A stretch of DNA of 64,000 bases from GWE2-42-39 sp963662895 (GTDB lineage Bacteria; Bacteroidota; Bacteroidia; Bacteroidales; Prolixibacteraceae). Positions within the stretch are counted from its first letter, which is position 1, and each line of letters starts with the position of its first letter. Below the pieces are notes generated by a model, which ran no database searches, was not told the origin of the DNA, and saw only the letters and a list, made by a program, of their open reading frames with translations. Both the position numbers and the translations under genes were made by a program. The stretch is from the NCBI GenBank assembly GCA_963662895.1, contig OY759982.1:2914001-2978000 (forward strand). The letters are read 5' to 3'. This document shows, one piece after another, positions 1 through 9,700 of this stretch.

Positions 1-671
1 CTCTCGGCTACTGTAACCACCAGTTCGTTATCAGAAACAGGAACCAAATCGTGCCCTCCCCAGGCCGGGAGTTTCCATGTTTTTTCCCGTTGCAGTTCGG
101 GATGGTCTGAATCCCAGTTTTTTAATAAGTAACAGACCAAATCGTCAGATCCAAGAGCATAAAGTCTTTCAGCTTTCTGCATCCACACAACTCCATGTCC
201 CCATGTCAGGGTATCTCTATAGATACACTTTTCGGGTGTTGCTATATCATAAAGTTCGATACTGTTTCCATAAGGATGATCTGATAGTGCCACTACGATA
301 CGGTCTCCCGGCAAACACTCCGCAGAATGGGCCATCGGGGCATTGGCATAAAAAAGAATTTCTCTGCTTTCCCGGTCCAGCAGCACTACTCCCCCACCGG
401 ATGATGTTACCAACAGTTTCCGGTTTTCATCGACCGGTTTACATTCATCCAAAGGATTCAAATATTTCCGGTACTCAACCGGTAACCTGGTTGCTTCTGA
501 AATATTCCATTGCCACACGACATTCAAATTGTCTCCGTCTGATTGTTCCTCCTCGAAAATAATAATCTGATGACCTCCACATGCAATAATTTCATGATTT
601 TCTTTTTTCACAAACGTACAACTCACTCCTGTCAGAAGTAAAAGGACTATTAATTTCCCTGCTTTCATCAT
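1..671 (-). CDS. DUF6528-like lipoprotein, 3' end outside window
   Basis: The frame opens at an ATG pair (MMKAGK) and stays open to the window edge, giving at least 223 residues without a stop. The N-terminus is a lipoprotein signal with lipobox LTGVSC (Cys at residue 18). The body contains repeated short β-strand-like stretches with Gly/Ser/Asp turns (for example TSSGGGVVLLDRES and ECLPGDRIVVALSD), which suggest a β-propeller-like fold. The pattern resembles DUF6528 proteins, which often sit beside rhamnosidase genes in Bacteroidota; that family name is from memory and unchecked. The start lies 25 bp past the stop of the glycosidase at 696-2735, so the two are probably co-transcribed. No enzymatic motif is visible. 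It could equally be a glycan-binding or lactonase-like protein. Confidence 0.65.
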   Translation of the reverse strand, partial: MMKAGKLIVLLLLTGVSCTFVKKENHEIIACGGHQIIIFEEEQSDGDNLNVVWQWNISEATRLPVEYRKYLNPLDECKPVDENRKLLVTSSGGGVVLLDRESREILFYANAPMAHSAECLPGDRIVVALSDHPYGNSIELYDIATPEKCIYRDTLTWGHGVVWMQKAERLYALGSDDLVCYLLKNWDSDHPELQREKTWKLPAWGGHDLVPVSDNELVVTVAE

Positions 672-695
672 ATTAATTTTATAGAATTTATCATC

Positions 696-2735
696 TTAGT
701 TCCTAAGTCTTACGGTTATTGTTTCTCCATTCTTTATGTTCGTCTGCTTAATAATCCTTTCTCCGCATTTTATTGTCACCTTAATTTTTTCGTTTGAACG
801 GTCAATCAAAACATCGAAATCAGAGGCAAAGCCTTTTATGTGTCGCAAAGCCATGTGCTCCCATGTTTTTGGCAGGCGTGGCGTCAGTGTAAATGTCTTA
901 AATCCGGCAGGCCGGATACCAAACATTCCTTCAATAATAATCCGGCAATACAGCCCGCTTTCGCCTGAAAGATGACGCTGGTTCCCTTCCGGCCATGCTT
1001 CAATAGGGTACGGAACATGATCGCCCAGTAACCTTTTGGTAGAATATTCAGACAAATATTTTGTTGCTTTTTCTGTCTCTCCTCCCACAAAAGCCGCCCG
1101 TAACCCGGAAAGGGTAGATCGGTCCCAGAAAATATCGCATCCTGATTGACTCAATAAGCCATTTTTTGTCCACAACCGGGCAAAAAGAGCATCAATCGTT
1201 TCTTTCGCCCGATCGTTGATCCCGGCAAAAACAGGAGCACAAATCCAGGAACGCAGAACATCATTCCCCTTGTAATAAGCATAGGTATTATAGCCTTCGA
1301 CATTCGCTCCGAAATAAGATTCAATTGATTTTCTCAATGCCTTAGCCTGTTTTTCATATTTTGCAACTTGCTTCTGAGGTAATCCCAGTTCTTTCGCCAG
1401 ACAGACCGAAGATATTAGTCCATCGTAATAAAGGGAAGAAACAAGAATATTGGCTTTTCCTGAAGGAAAGCGTCCTTCCAGTTCGTCAGCATCTGATTTT
1501 ACTACTCCTCCCTCATTCAGATTGCGATTACAATATTCCAGGCACCATTCAAGCAAAGGCCAGATATACCGGGCCTCTTTTATATCACCCCGGGTTAACG
1601 CATACCGGGCGCCACCATAGACCAACATTGCCGCATCTCCACAATCACCGGCAGCTTGCCATATATCAGTTCCTTCTGCAATAATGGAACTGGGAACCCG
1701 CTTATAATCCGGGTTCATGTATTTCATATAAAGACGGAAGGTATTCAATGTGGCCTCATTTCCTTTGTCATATCCCAAATAAGGGAAGAAAGGAGCAGCA
1801 TACTCAGACTCATCGTTTGCCCAGATCGCAGCATAATAAGCCTCTCCTCCCGGACAATGCATCAAACCTCCGGCTGTCCGGAACAGACTTTCTGCTATTC
1901 GTATTTTCGAAAAACCAAATTCCTGATTGATTGCCGAATCCGGTGTTTCAAGCATCAAAGTACTCCACATATTATGAACAAATTCATCTCTCAATGCTTT
2001 TTCTTCTGATACTTCAGGGAAAAGTTCTTTTTCTCCTTTTTCTTCAGAAAAAGCCTGAATGGAAGCATCGAACAGGATTTCCTCGTTTGGCCTCACCTGA
2101 AAATCTCCCGGCTGATTTATTTTTACAACAATAGAATAAGCACCATAAACCCCATCGGATGCCGGTGTTTGATAAACAGTCCTGAGACCGGGAACCGTTA
2201 CCCGGATTGTTCTGTCTGTGATATTTCTAATCCGATACTGTTCACATAAAACAGGTTTATCAACAGAAGGGAAAAAAGTTCGGGTAATCCGGATCGCCGG
2301 ATGCGGCTGAATTCGCTCTGTCCACTCCGAATAATTTAATGAATATTCACTGACGACATTCAGACTACCGTCAATGGTGAACGATTTTACCTCTTCTGTT
2401 TTCAGGGAAATACCATCAAATGAAAGAAGAGACAGGAAATCAATTGCCAGACGCCTGTTTAAACTGGCATGGGTATCATTCGGAATGGTGCGAAGCATAG
2501 GCCAAACGACCGAACGCTCAAGCCTGAATGAACCATCATCTTTAACCCCGTAACGCAACACAGACGAAATACTCTCTCCGCTCATTTCAAGATGGTCATA
2601 ATGAGGAATATCCCCATGAACGTTCCATGTTATAGCTTCACCGGGGATTATTTTCCACCTCTGTTTATCAAAACAAAAAACATTTTGAACAATCAATAAA
2701 CAAAACAGAATTACAAATACACTTCTCTTCTTCAT
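696..2735 (-). CDS. Secreted six-hairpin (α/α)6 glycosidase, family not assigned
   Basis: The protein has 679 residues with a signal peptide (hydrophobic residues 5-21, cleavage near VFCF). Residues about 25-230 look like a β-sandwich domain. Residues about 260-620 look like an (α/α)6 toroid: it has the repeated Trp/Gly/Asp-rich helices of six-hairpin enzymes (IWANDESEYAAPFFPYLGY, EGTDIWQAAGDCGDAAMLVY) and a late segment HLSGESGLYCRIIIEGMFGI typical of this clan. A small C-terminal β-domain follows. The acidic residues of WANDESE and DELEG are candidate catalytic residues, but this is inference. It follows the truncated anti-sigma gene by 91 bp and precedes the DUF6528-like gene, at the promoter-distal end of PUL 1. 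Activity on an unsaturated, rhamnosyl or galactosyl linkage is possible; the substrate cannot be read from sequence. Confidence 0.75.
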   Translation of the reverse strand: MKKRSVFVILFCLLIVQNVFCFDKQRWKIIPGEAITWNVHGDIPHYDHLEMSGESISSVLRYGVKDDGSFRLERSVVWPMLRTIPNDTHASLNRRLAIDFLSLLSFDGISLKTEEVKSFTIDGSLNVVSEYSLNYSEWTERIQPHPAIRITRTFFPSVDKPVLCEQYRIRNITDRTIRVTVPGLRTVYQTPASDGVYGAYSIVVKINQPGDFQVRPNEEILFDASIQAFSEEKGEKELFPEVSEEKALRDEFVHNMWSTLMLETPDSAINQEFGFSKIRIAESLFRTAGGLMHCPGGEAYYAAIWANDESEYAAPFFPYLGYDKGNEATLNTFRLYMKYMNPDYKRVPSSIIAEGTDIWQAAGDCGDAAMLVYGGARYALTRGDIKEARYIWPLLEWCLEYCNRNLNEGGVVKSDADELEGRFPSGKANILVSSLYYDGLISSVCLAKELGLPQKQVAKYEKQAKALRKSIESYFGANVEGYNTYAYYKGNDVLRSWICAPVFAGINDRAKETIDALFARLWTKNGLLSQSGCDIFWDRSTLSGLRAAFVGGETEKATKYLSEYSTKRLLGDHVPYPIEAWPEGNQRHLSGESGLYCRIIIEGMFGIRPAGFKTFTLTPRLPKTWEHMALRHIKGFASDFDVLIDRSNEKIKVTIKCGERIIKQTNIKNGETITVRLRN

Positions 2736-2826
2736 TTTCCATCATTTTTGAAATGAAAGAGTTACCAGTAAATTTATAACCCTTTCTATTTATAATTTAA
2801 TTATCGTTTCTAAAATGTCTTTCGTT

Positions 2827-3096
2827 TCATTTCTTGTCGACCAGCTTTTTTGTAGTATCCTCAAGCAGTATTCGTCGCTGAACTTTCTGCAAAACAAAAG
2901 TCAAATCTTTTCCTTCTGATTTTCCATCAAAATTTTTCCAATGCTGATTAATAAACTGATCCAAATCCAACAATTCTTTTTCTTCAAACCAGCTTTTTAC
3001 TTTCTGATAATCGGAAGAGGTATAATCGCCTTTGAGATACCTGGCCAAAACTTCTTTATCGAAGTTCTTTTTCACATCAACTAATTTTAACAACAA
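2827..3096 (-). CDS. Truncated FecR-type anti-sigma factor (cytoplasmic N-terminal domain only)
   Basis: The 89-residue product matches only the N-terminal, sigma-binding part of Bacteroidota FecR proteins: LARYLKGDYTSSDYQKVKSWFEE followed by a short helical region. Normal FecR proteins of this group are about 330-420 residues, with one membrane helix, a periplasmic FecR domain and a DUF4974 domain. Two full-length examples lie in this window (29041-30300 and 43178-44194). Here the frame ends at KLVDKK, and only 91 bp separate it from the next gene, so the rest is absent and not frameshifted. No ATG start is in frame; the frame opens with TTG, and a GTG lies a few codons inside. It follows the ECF sigma gene 3202-3786, its likely partner. 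It could be a working soluble anti-sigma factor or a decaying remnant. Confidence 0.6.
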   Translation of the reverse strand: MLLKLVDVKKNFDKEVLARYLKGDYTSSDYQKVKSWFEEKELLDLDQFINQHWKNFDGKSEGKDLTFVLQKVQRRILLEDTTKKLVDKK

Positions 3097-3201
3097 CGAT
3101 TGGATATAACACTAAAAATAACATCTGTCAAAAGCTGTCATTTTATTATTATATCCTTCAAAAGAATACATCCCCCACCCCGGTTATAAAAGTTTCTATG
3201 T

Positions 3202-3786
3202 TCAGATAAAAAGATAAATAAACAGCTTCCCCCCAAAACGTTCTTTCTGAAGTTCTTCTTTTAGAAAGGAAATAGCTCGTGTTAATTGATTTTCAACAGT
3301 CTTAGAAGTAATTCCCATTTCCCTGGCTATCTGTTTCAGAGGTTTGTCATTTATCTTTCTTTCAATAAAAATCTGTTTTCTTTTTTCGGGGAGACGTTCA
3401 ATCAGTTGATCGAGTCTGTTTAAAAGATCCTGATAAATAATTGACGATTCCGGTTGGTTACTTTCTGCGATATAGCAATTCAGGAAATCATGTTTATACT
3501 TGTCAGCCCTGGCCTTTTTATTAAAAAACTTCTTTATAAAATTCAATGTGATGGTAAATAAGTAAGCCTGAAAAGACTCTTCTGTTTTGATAGCTTTCCG
3601 GTTTTGCCAAAGTTTGAAAAATACTTCTTCAACAATGTCTTCAGCATCAGCTTCCGATTTTAGATAGGAAAGAGAAAATTGGTACAATTTCTGGTTGTAC
3701 TGTAAAAAAATTTTCTCAAAAGCCAGAGGGTCATCATTCCTCAGGCCTTGAATAAGCATCTTTTCATTGTAACAAACCTCTCTCAC
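3202..3786 (-). CDS. ECF RNA polymerase sigma factor inside PUL 1
   Basis: This is a sigma-70 family protein of the extracytoplasmic-function type, about 194 residues. Region 2 is visible as DPLAFEKIFLQYNQKLYQFSLS and EADAEDIVEEVFFKLW, which binds the -10 DNA and core polymerase. Region 4 is LPEKRKQIFIERKINDKPLKQIAREMG with the helix-turn-helix ITSKTVENQLTRA. The longest frame opens with GTG at 3786; the ATG at 3759 (MLIQGLRNDD) is a credible alternative start. It is followed by the stump of a FecR gene, and no SusC/SusD pair lies downstream. This is a second regulator embedded in the tail of a PUL that already has its own sigma/FecR pair at 29041-30978. Its regulon probably includes the six-hairpin glycosidase and DUF6528-like genes next to it. 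Confidence 0.9.
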   Translation of the reverse strand: MREVCYNEKMLIQGLRNDDPLAFEKIFLQYNQKLYQFSLSYLKSEADAEDIVEEVFFKLWQNRKAIKTEESFQAYLFTITLNFIKKFFNKKARADKYKHDFLNCYIAESNQPESSIIYQDLLNRLDQLIERLPEKRKQIFIERKINDKPLKQIAREMGITSKTVENQLTRAISFLKEELQKERFGGKLFIYLFI

Positions 3787-3841
3787 CGCTTTGCCCTGTT
3801 GTTTGAGACCTAAATATTAAACTCACAATCAAATTTTTCGA

Positions 3842-6655
3842 TTATTTCTGAAACTGTTGCGTTTCCCGGATTTTAAAATCACCTGAAGGAAAATGGAATA
3901 CTGTATATTCGCCTTCTTCCCTCAGCGGCTTGTATTTTTCTCGATCCATTATTTTTCCATTGACCGTAAAAGTCTTTTTACCTGGAAGAAAAACCATTCC
4001 TGAGGAATTTGGAGGAATACAAATATGCCAGTTCAACAGGCCATTTTCTTTCTTCCAACTACTTATCACTTTCCCGTAAGGAGACTCTATACTGGCTTTT
4101 GCCCATTCCAACTGTCCGGTAAACAAAGGGCTAAAACGAATAACCTTAAATCCGTACCCTGCAGAATCGGGACGAATGCCTGCAATATCTTCATAGAAAC
4201 AAACATCGTAACCGGCCTGCATCGGATGATTATGCGAATCGGACAGCGAATTCTTCCGGGTTAACTCATTGACAGGTAGTGTTTCCCATAACGATGTGGC
4301 ATCGGCTTGTTTCCACATCCACCCGAAACTGTTTTCGCCTTTTTTTGTGAATGCATCCCAGGCAGCCTGAGCCTGCCCGTAACGCGCCAGCATACTGCCA
4401 ATTCTGCTCAAGCCGAAAATACCACAGTGAAAAAATCCATTTGTTTTCCCATTCATATTTCTGACAACAGCATCGGCCACAGCTTTTTCATCACCGGCTG
4501 GTACCAGTCCAAAATCCAGCGCCATTGCGTCGGCAGTCTGAGTTCCGTATGTTTTTTGATCTTTGTCGTACAGCACCTCAACCATTTCCTGCGCAACAGC
4601 ATTCTTTTCTTTCTGAAATTTACGGCTGTCATCATTCTTTCCCAGAATACCGGCCACCTGTTCCATGATGCTTACATCGAGATAATGAAAGGCTGTAGAA
4701 GAAAACTCAACCGGAGCAATTAAGGCCGGATCACCAACCGGAGGGCACCAGTCACCCAAGCCCTGCCAGACAATATGCTTTGTTGCTGAATTATATTTTT
4801 CTTTCCGTTCTTTATTCAACGCCAGGGATGACACATAATTGACCCAGTATTTCATGTTCGGATAATATTCTTTCAGAATTTCTTTATTGCCATAGTACAC
4901 GTACAACCACCAGGGCAACTGAACCAGGGCCGTTCCCCAATCAGGAGAAGCCACACCACACAGGCGTTTCCCAGGAGCAATCATATACGGAAGTCCGGAT
5001 TGTTTTTCAGTGAAATAAAAAGTATTGTTATACCGCTCATGGAACAAAGTTTTTTCTTCCCTTACGGCTGCCCCGGAACGAATATCTCCCAGATATTTTG
5101 TCCAGAAATTATTCATCTGAAAGTTAAGATTGGCCATTTTTACATACGCATGCGTATCGCCCAGCCATCCGCATTTTTCCCTGTCGGGACAATCTGTCGG
5201 AATCCCGTGAAGGTTGCTCAAAACGGTTCTCACGGCCATTTTATGTAAGCGGTTAATCTGAGGATCGGCACACTCGAAAGTGCCGGTTACCGGCAAATCG
5301 CTATGCACAACCCTTAAACTAACTGTTGATAAATCAGGTTTTCCATCCATTCCTGAAAGTTCGGCATACCGAAACCCATGATAAGTAAAACGTGGTGTCC
5401 ACTGTTCCACTCCGTCTCCTTTACAGATATACTCGTCGGCAAAAATTTTCCCGTGATGAATCCATCCCAGCGAGGTAAAATCAAGACTTCCGTCTGACTT
5501 TTTCCCTTCTGCAATACGAATAGTCAAATGAGTACCTTCGGGTTGTTTCACGTTCAGGAAAGGAATTCCGGCAACATTCTCTCCGAAGTCGAAAATCCAT
5601 TTTCCCGATGGATCCTGCCACATATTGACTGCTTTCACTATTTGCTCTTTCCTGACAGGCTCCATAAGCTGAGGCACCAGACGGGGAGGGACATTCTCAC
5701 GGGCAATTATTGCCTTCTTCCAGTCTGTACATGCTGTCCCGGCTTTGCACCATCCATCAATCTCCCGGCGGGCATCATACTGTTCTCCCAAATAAATATT
5801 CGATTCCAGGACAGGCCCTTCCTTCCAGCGCCAGTCCTCATCGCTTCCCCAGACCGAACGCGATCCATCATTGTACTGCACAACCATTTGAAGACGAAAC
5901 ATCGGAGGTCCGTAACTAAAAGGCACCCCCTGCCATGCTTCATCCTGGGTAAACCAGCCGTTCCCCAACATCACCCCCAGACAATTATCGCCCGGCATCA
6001 AGCGGGCGGTCACATCAAAGGTACTGTACAAGGCATATTGTTCGTAATTGGTTTGAGCCGGATCAAGGAAACGCGTGGAATCGATCTTTTCCCCATTCAT
6101 ATAAAGTTCACCGGCCCCTAATCCGCAAAAATGGATGGTAGCCTTTTCCAGGGATACTCCGTCCTTTGCCGGATTGAATACTTTCCGGAAATAAGGCAAT
6201 GGTTTATGTTTTGAATAGCTGTAGGTTATCCATTTTGCAGTCCATGATTGTTTCTTCAGCAAACCTGTTGAAAAATAAGCAGGCTTACTCCATGAAGTCG
6301 TTTTGTTTCGACTATCCCTTATTCGCACCCGCCAAAAGTATCCGGTCGATTCTGTAAAATTCACATCTTCTGGAATAATATCAAATTGTTCATCCGACTT
6401 CTGTATCCCGGATTTCCAGACATCGGCCCTGCCATTAACAAGTAATTTTTTTGAAGATGCAATTTCTATTTCCCATGCCTTCTGATATATTCCTTCCGAG
6501 GAAGCCTTTATTTTCCAACTGAAAACCGGAGAAACAATACCCTCCGGATTGTACAGATTACAACATTTCAAATCATCTACAGATACATTTGTATTGATAC
6601 AGGAAACCATTCCCACCCAGAAAAAGCATAAAAAATATCTTAAATCTTTCATCAT
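3842..6655 (-). CDS. GH78 α-L-rhamnosidase, lipoprotein
   Basis: The 937-residue protein has a lipoprotein signal (lipobox VGMVSC, Cys19) and the domain order of GH78. An Ig-like N-domain (YNPEGIVSPVFSWKI, about 30-130) comes first, then jelly-roll β-domains with LYMNGEKID and DPAQTNYEQ (about 135-330). A DFGENVAGIPF segment follows near 356, then the (α/α)6 catalytic barrel (about 460-810) and a C-terminal β-domain. The family hallmark is clear: PTDCPDREKCGWLGD at about 487-500, whose Glu is the expected general acid. GH78 enzymes release α-L-rhamnose from rhamnogalacturonan, arabinogalactan or bacterial polysaccharides by inversion. The lipid anchor suggests a membrane or cell-surface location. 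It directly follows the GH106 rhamnosidase, 56 bp apart, so the pair probably attacks different rhamnosyl linkages of one glycan. Confidence 0.93.
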   Translation of the reverse strand: MMKDLRYFLCFFWVGMVSCINTNVSVDDLKCCNLYNPEGIVSPVFSWKIKASSEGIYQKAWEIEIASSKKLLVNGRADVWKSGIQKSDEQFDIIPEDVNFTESTGYFWRVRIRDSRNKTTSWSKPAYFSTGLLKKQSWTAKWITYSYSKHKPLPYFRKVFNPAKDGVSLEKATIHFCGLGAGELYMNGEKIDSTRFLDPAQTNYEQYALYSTFDVTARLMPGDNCLGVMLGNGWFTQDEAWQGVPFSYGPPMFRLQMVVQYNDGSRSVWGSDEDWRWKEGPVLESNIYLGEQYDARREIDGWCKAGTACTDWKKAIIARENVPPRLVPQLMEPVRKEQIVKAVNMWQDPSGKWIFDFGENVAGIPFLNVKQPEGTHLTIRIAEGKKSDGSLDFTSLGWIHHGKIFADEYICKGDGVEQWTPRFTYHGFRYAELSGMDGKPDLSTVSLRVVHSDLPVTGTFECADPQINRLHKMAVRTVLSNLHGIPTDCPDREKCGWLGDTHAYVKMANLNFQMNNFWTKYLGDIRSGAAVREEKTLFHERYNNTFYFTEKQSGLPYMIAPGKRLCGVASPDWGTALVQLPWWLYVYYGNKEILKEYYPNMKYWVNYVSSLALNKERKEKYNSATKHIVWQGLGDWCPPVGDPALIAPVEFSSTAFHYLDVSIMEQVAGILGKNDDSRKFQKEKNAVAQEMVEVLYDKDQKTYGTQTADAMALDFGLVPAGDEKAVADAVVRNMNGKTNGFFHCGIFGLSRIGSMLARYGQAQAAWDAFTKKGENSFGWMWKQADATSLWETLPVNELTRKNSLSDSHNHPMQAGYDVCFYEDIAGIRPDSAGYGFKVIRFSPLFTGQLEWAKASIESPYGKVISSWKKENGLLNWHICIPPNSSGMVFLPGKKTFTVNGKIMDREKYKPLREEGEYTVFHFPSGDFKIRETQQFQK

Positions 6656-6711
6656 TAATTAGTATAAAATTGTAAATGCAACTAAGTTAATAACAGTCAT
6701 TCAAAATCAAA

Positions 6712-9700
6712 TTATTTAACTACTGCAAATGTTTTCTTTTCATAAACAGCCTGAATAACGACAGGCCCGATCAGACCGGCCCCCTGCAAAGGACTATCGG
6801 GCCGATAGGGATTAACCGGACACCATGTAATACGTTGATTGACAGGCAGCCGACTATCACCGATTAAACGGTTCACCCAGGTATTGACCACTTCTATTTC
6901 AATTTCATTTTCACCGGTTTTTACAAAATCCGTTATATTAAGACGATAAGGGGCAGTCCACACTCCGCCAACATATTTCTCATTCACAAAAACTTTGGCC
7001 ATTGCAACAACCTCTCCAAGGTTAATTACAATTTGCGGATCGTTGGGCAACTCTTCTATATGAAATTTACAACTATAAAAAGCGGTTCCCGAATAGTACC
7101 TGATCTGCTCATTATCAGAAGTGCTCCAATCCTGAAGTGTTTTGAAAATAACAGGTTCTTTGGGGCCTCCCTGCAAAGAGTCAAACAGGACTGTCCAGGG
7201 ACCATTTAACTCGGTAATGGTAACAGGGAAAGGATAATTATCTTCCCAGCTACCTTCTTCTTGTGTTCTACTTGTTTTATTTCTGAAAACAATGAATGCG
7301 CTTTCGAAAGGCTCCAGTCTCAAAGGGATAACCGAGGCATCCCCTTCCTGCCAGAAGGCAGGAAGGATACGAATCAATCCGCTTTTTGCATCCCAAAGTT
7401 CAGGCTGTTTCTTTTTTATCCGGAATGCAGGAGAGATCAAACGAAGTTCATCCGATTGATTGCTTATGAAATAGACATCCACATCGTCCGTTTTCCGGTG
7501 GCAGTAATGAATCGCCCTGTCGCCGGGCAGTGCACAATCAGGAATACAATCAATCATTGCAAGGGCTTCTTCCATATTCATTCCGTTCAGGATCATCCCT
7601 TTACCAAACTTGTGTGACCTCACATTCACACCATCCATATCTCCCCATAATTCTGCCGCTATTCTCCGAACCTGCCGGTCTGCTTCCGGCTGATTCTGCA
7701 AACTGGGCGAACGGTGGGGTGCCGGGCCTAATATAACTGCACCTTGTTTTACCAATTCCTCTATTTTCGATAAAAGTTCAGGGCGCATGGTTTCCAATGC
7801 AGGAAGGACCAACATGCGATATTGTGTCCCGTGAGGCAATGTTAACAATCTGTCTTTTACAGTCATATATTTCTCAATCACCTCGGCATTGATATAATCA
7901 AATTGGTATCCGGTTGGCAGTTCCGGCCTTGTAACTCCTGTCATTTTCGGAGTATCTTCCCCAATAAAATAGGCCACATCAGCGACATTACGTCCCTGCT
8001 GAAGCATGTAATTGGTTCGTTTGATGTATTTCAAATAAACATCGAGTTGAGAAAACCATGTATTTTTCCGGTTAAATTCATTTCCGAACGGTGCATTCAT
8101 TCCCGGATTTTTATCTTCATAAGGCTGACTGATATATACATGCAATAATGTATTGTTTATTCCTTCAGCAAAAAAGCGGTCACAACGTTGTTTCAACAGC
8201 GCCGGATAACGGGCAAAAGGATTTCCCCCACAAGTATTTGATTCGGATGATATTTTTGTTTTTCCGTAAATATGTCCGCAGGAAGATGCAGCCCGGTTTT
8301 CGATGTCCCCCAACTCGCCGTCACTCCAAAACTCGCCGGCTATCTCATCCGATTGTCCACCATACATCAGAAACTCGCCCGGAAACCCCCAGTGTCCGTA
8401 GCATTCAAGCCAGGTTGTAAGTCCATGTTGATGACTTACCTCCCTTAACCCGCCCACATAATCATAAGCGACTTTATCGGCGACCATCCGCCGCATATCC
8501 CAAAGGAAACGGTCGGAAGACAACTGACTGTTAACCACAATACCGTTGTAAACCGGCAAATACGGAACAGGATCGTAGCCATATTTTTGTTTAAATTCTT
8601 CCGGAAAATCATCTGTAAAATTTTGCCTGCCGGTTTCGTAGCTATCCTGCACCACAACTTTAAATGTTTTTCGGTCGGCTTCCGGGATACGTCGTAATAT
8701 TTCCCCGATAAATTTATCAAAATGCAGAGCAACATGCTGCTTGCTCATTTTATCGACTTCGTAGCCGGTAGCTTCAGGAGAAGCAGGAGCATTTTTTGTT
8801 CCGGTTGGCACCATTCCGGTTTGTAAAATAATCCATTCTCCCTCCGGAACATTCCAATTTAATATTCCATCTTCAGAAAGTTTACCGGAAAGATCAACCA
8901 CTTCAGAAGCTTTCACAAGCAAAGCCGTATCGTCCACTTCCGGTTGTTCCCGCCACTGATAATCATTCCAGTACGGCAAAGGTGCCTGGTGCATCTTTGC
9001 CAGTGTTTTCTCACTATATCGCTCAACACGAGGAGAAGAAGAGAGGCAAATTTCGGCAATTCCACTTCCTGCATTTGCCGTTTTAAAAATAAGACGAAAG
9101 TCACCGGATGTTACCCTTTCGAACGAAACCACAACCGGAGCATAGGGTCTAAATCCGACATCAAGCGCCGGATTCGACCGATCAATCTGAAAAGAGGAAA
9201 CCGGATAAAATATCCCGTCAGATTTTTTAGCCTGAAAAACTACATCAGTAACGACAGGATGTTCCGTTGTATAAATTGTAAGGCTACGCGCTGTAAATAA
9301 ATTATCAGACTGAAAATCGACAACAAACTCCTTGTTATCAAGAATATCGATACAGGAATGAATATCCCCATCAGTGAGCTTTTCCAGTACAGCAACCTGT
9401 GGTTTCGATTTTACAGATGAATTTTGAGAGTTCAGAGATAAGCCGAAATTTTCAGGAGCAGGAAACGCAATAACTTTTACATTCTGAAAAAAAGGAAATG
9501 GTCTTTCCAGTTTTTTGCAGAACTTTAGCGGCCCCGTCACTTTCATTTCCGAAGAAGTAAGATAACGCATTGCTTCGTGGGCCTTTATCCACGGTCCCCC
9601 TGACTGGCTCCATCCGGGTGAATTAAAAATCCCGATCTCTATATTCAAATCGCCTGCTGTTTTCAGTGCTGCATGAAGAATGCTCCACCACTCGTCGCTA

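Noticed and set aside
5528..6121. A 197-residue plus-strand frame opposite GH78
   Set aside because: It mirrors the β-domain region of GH78 and has no signal, start context or family.
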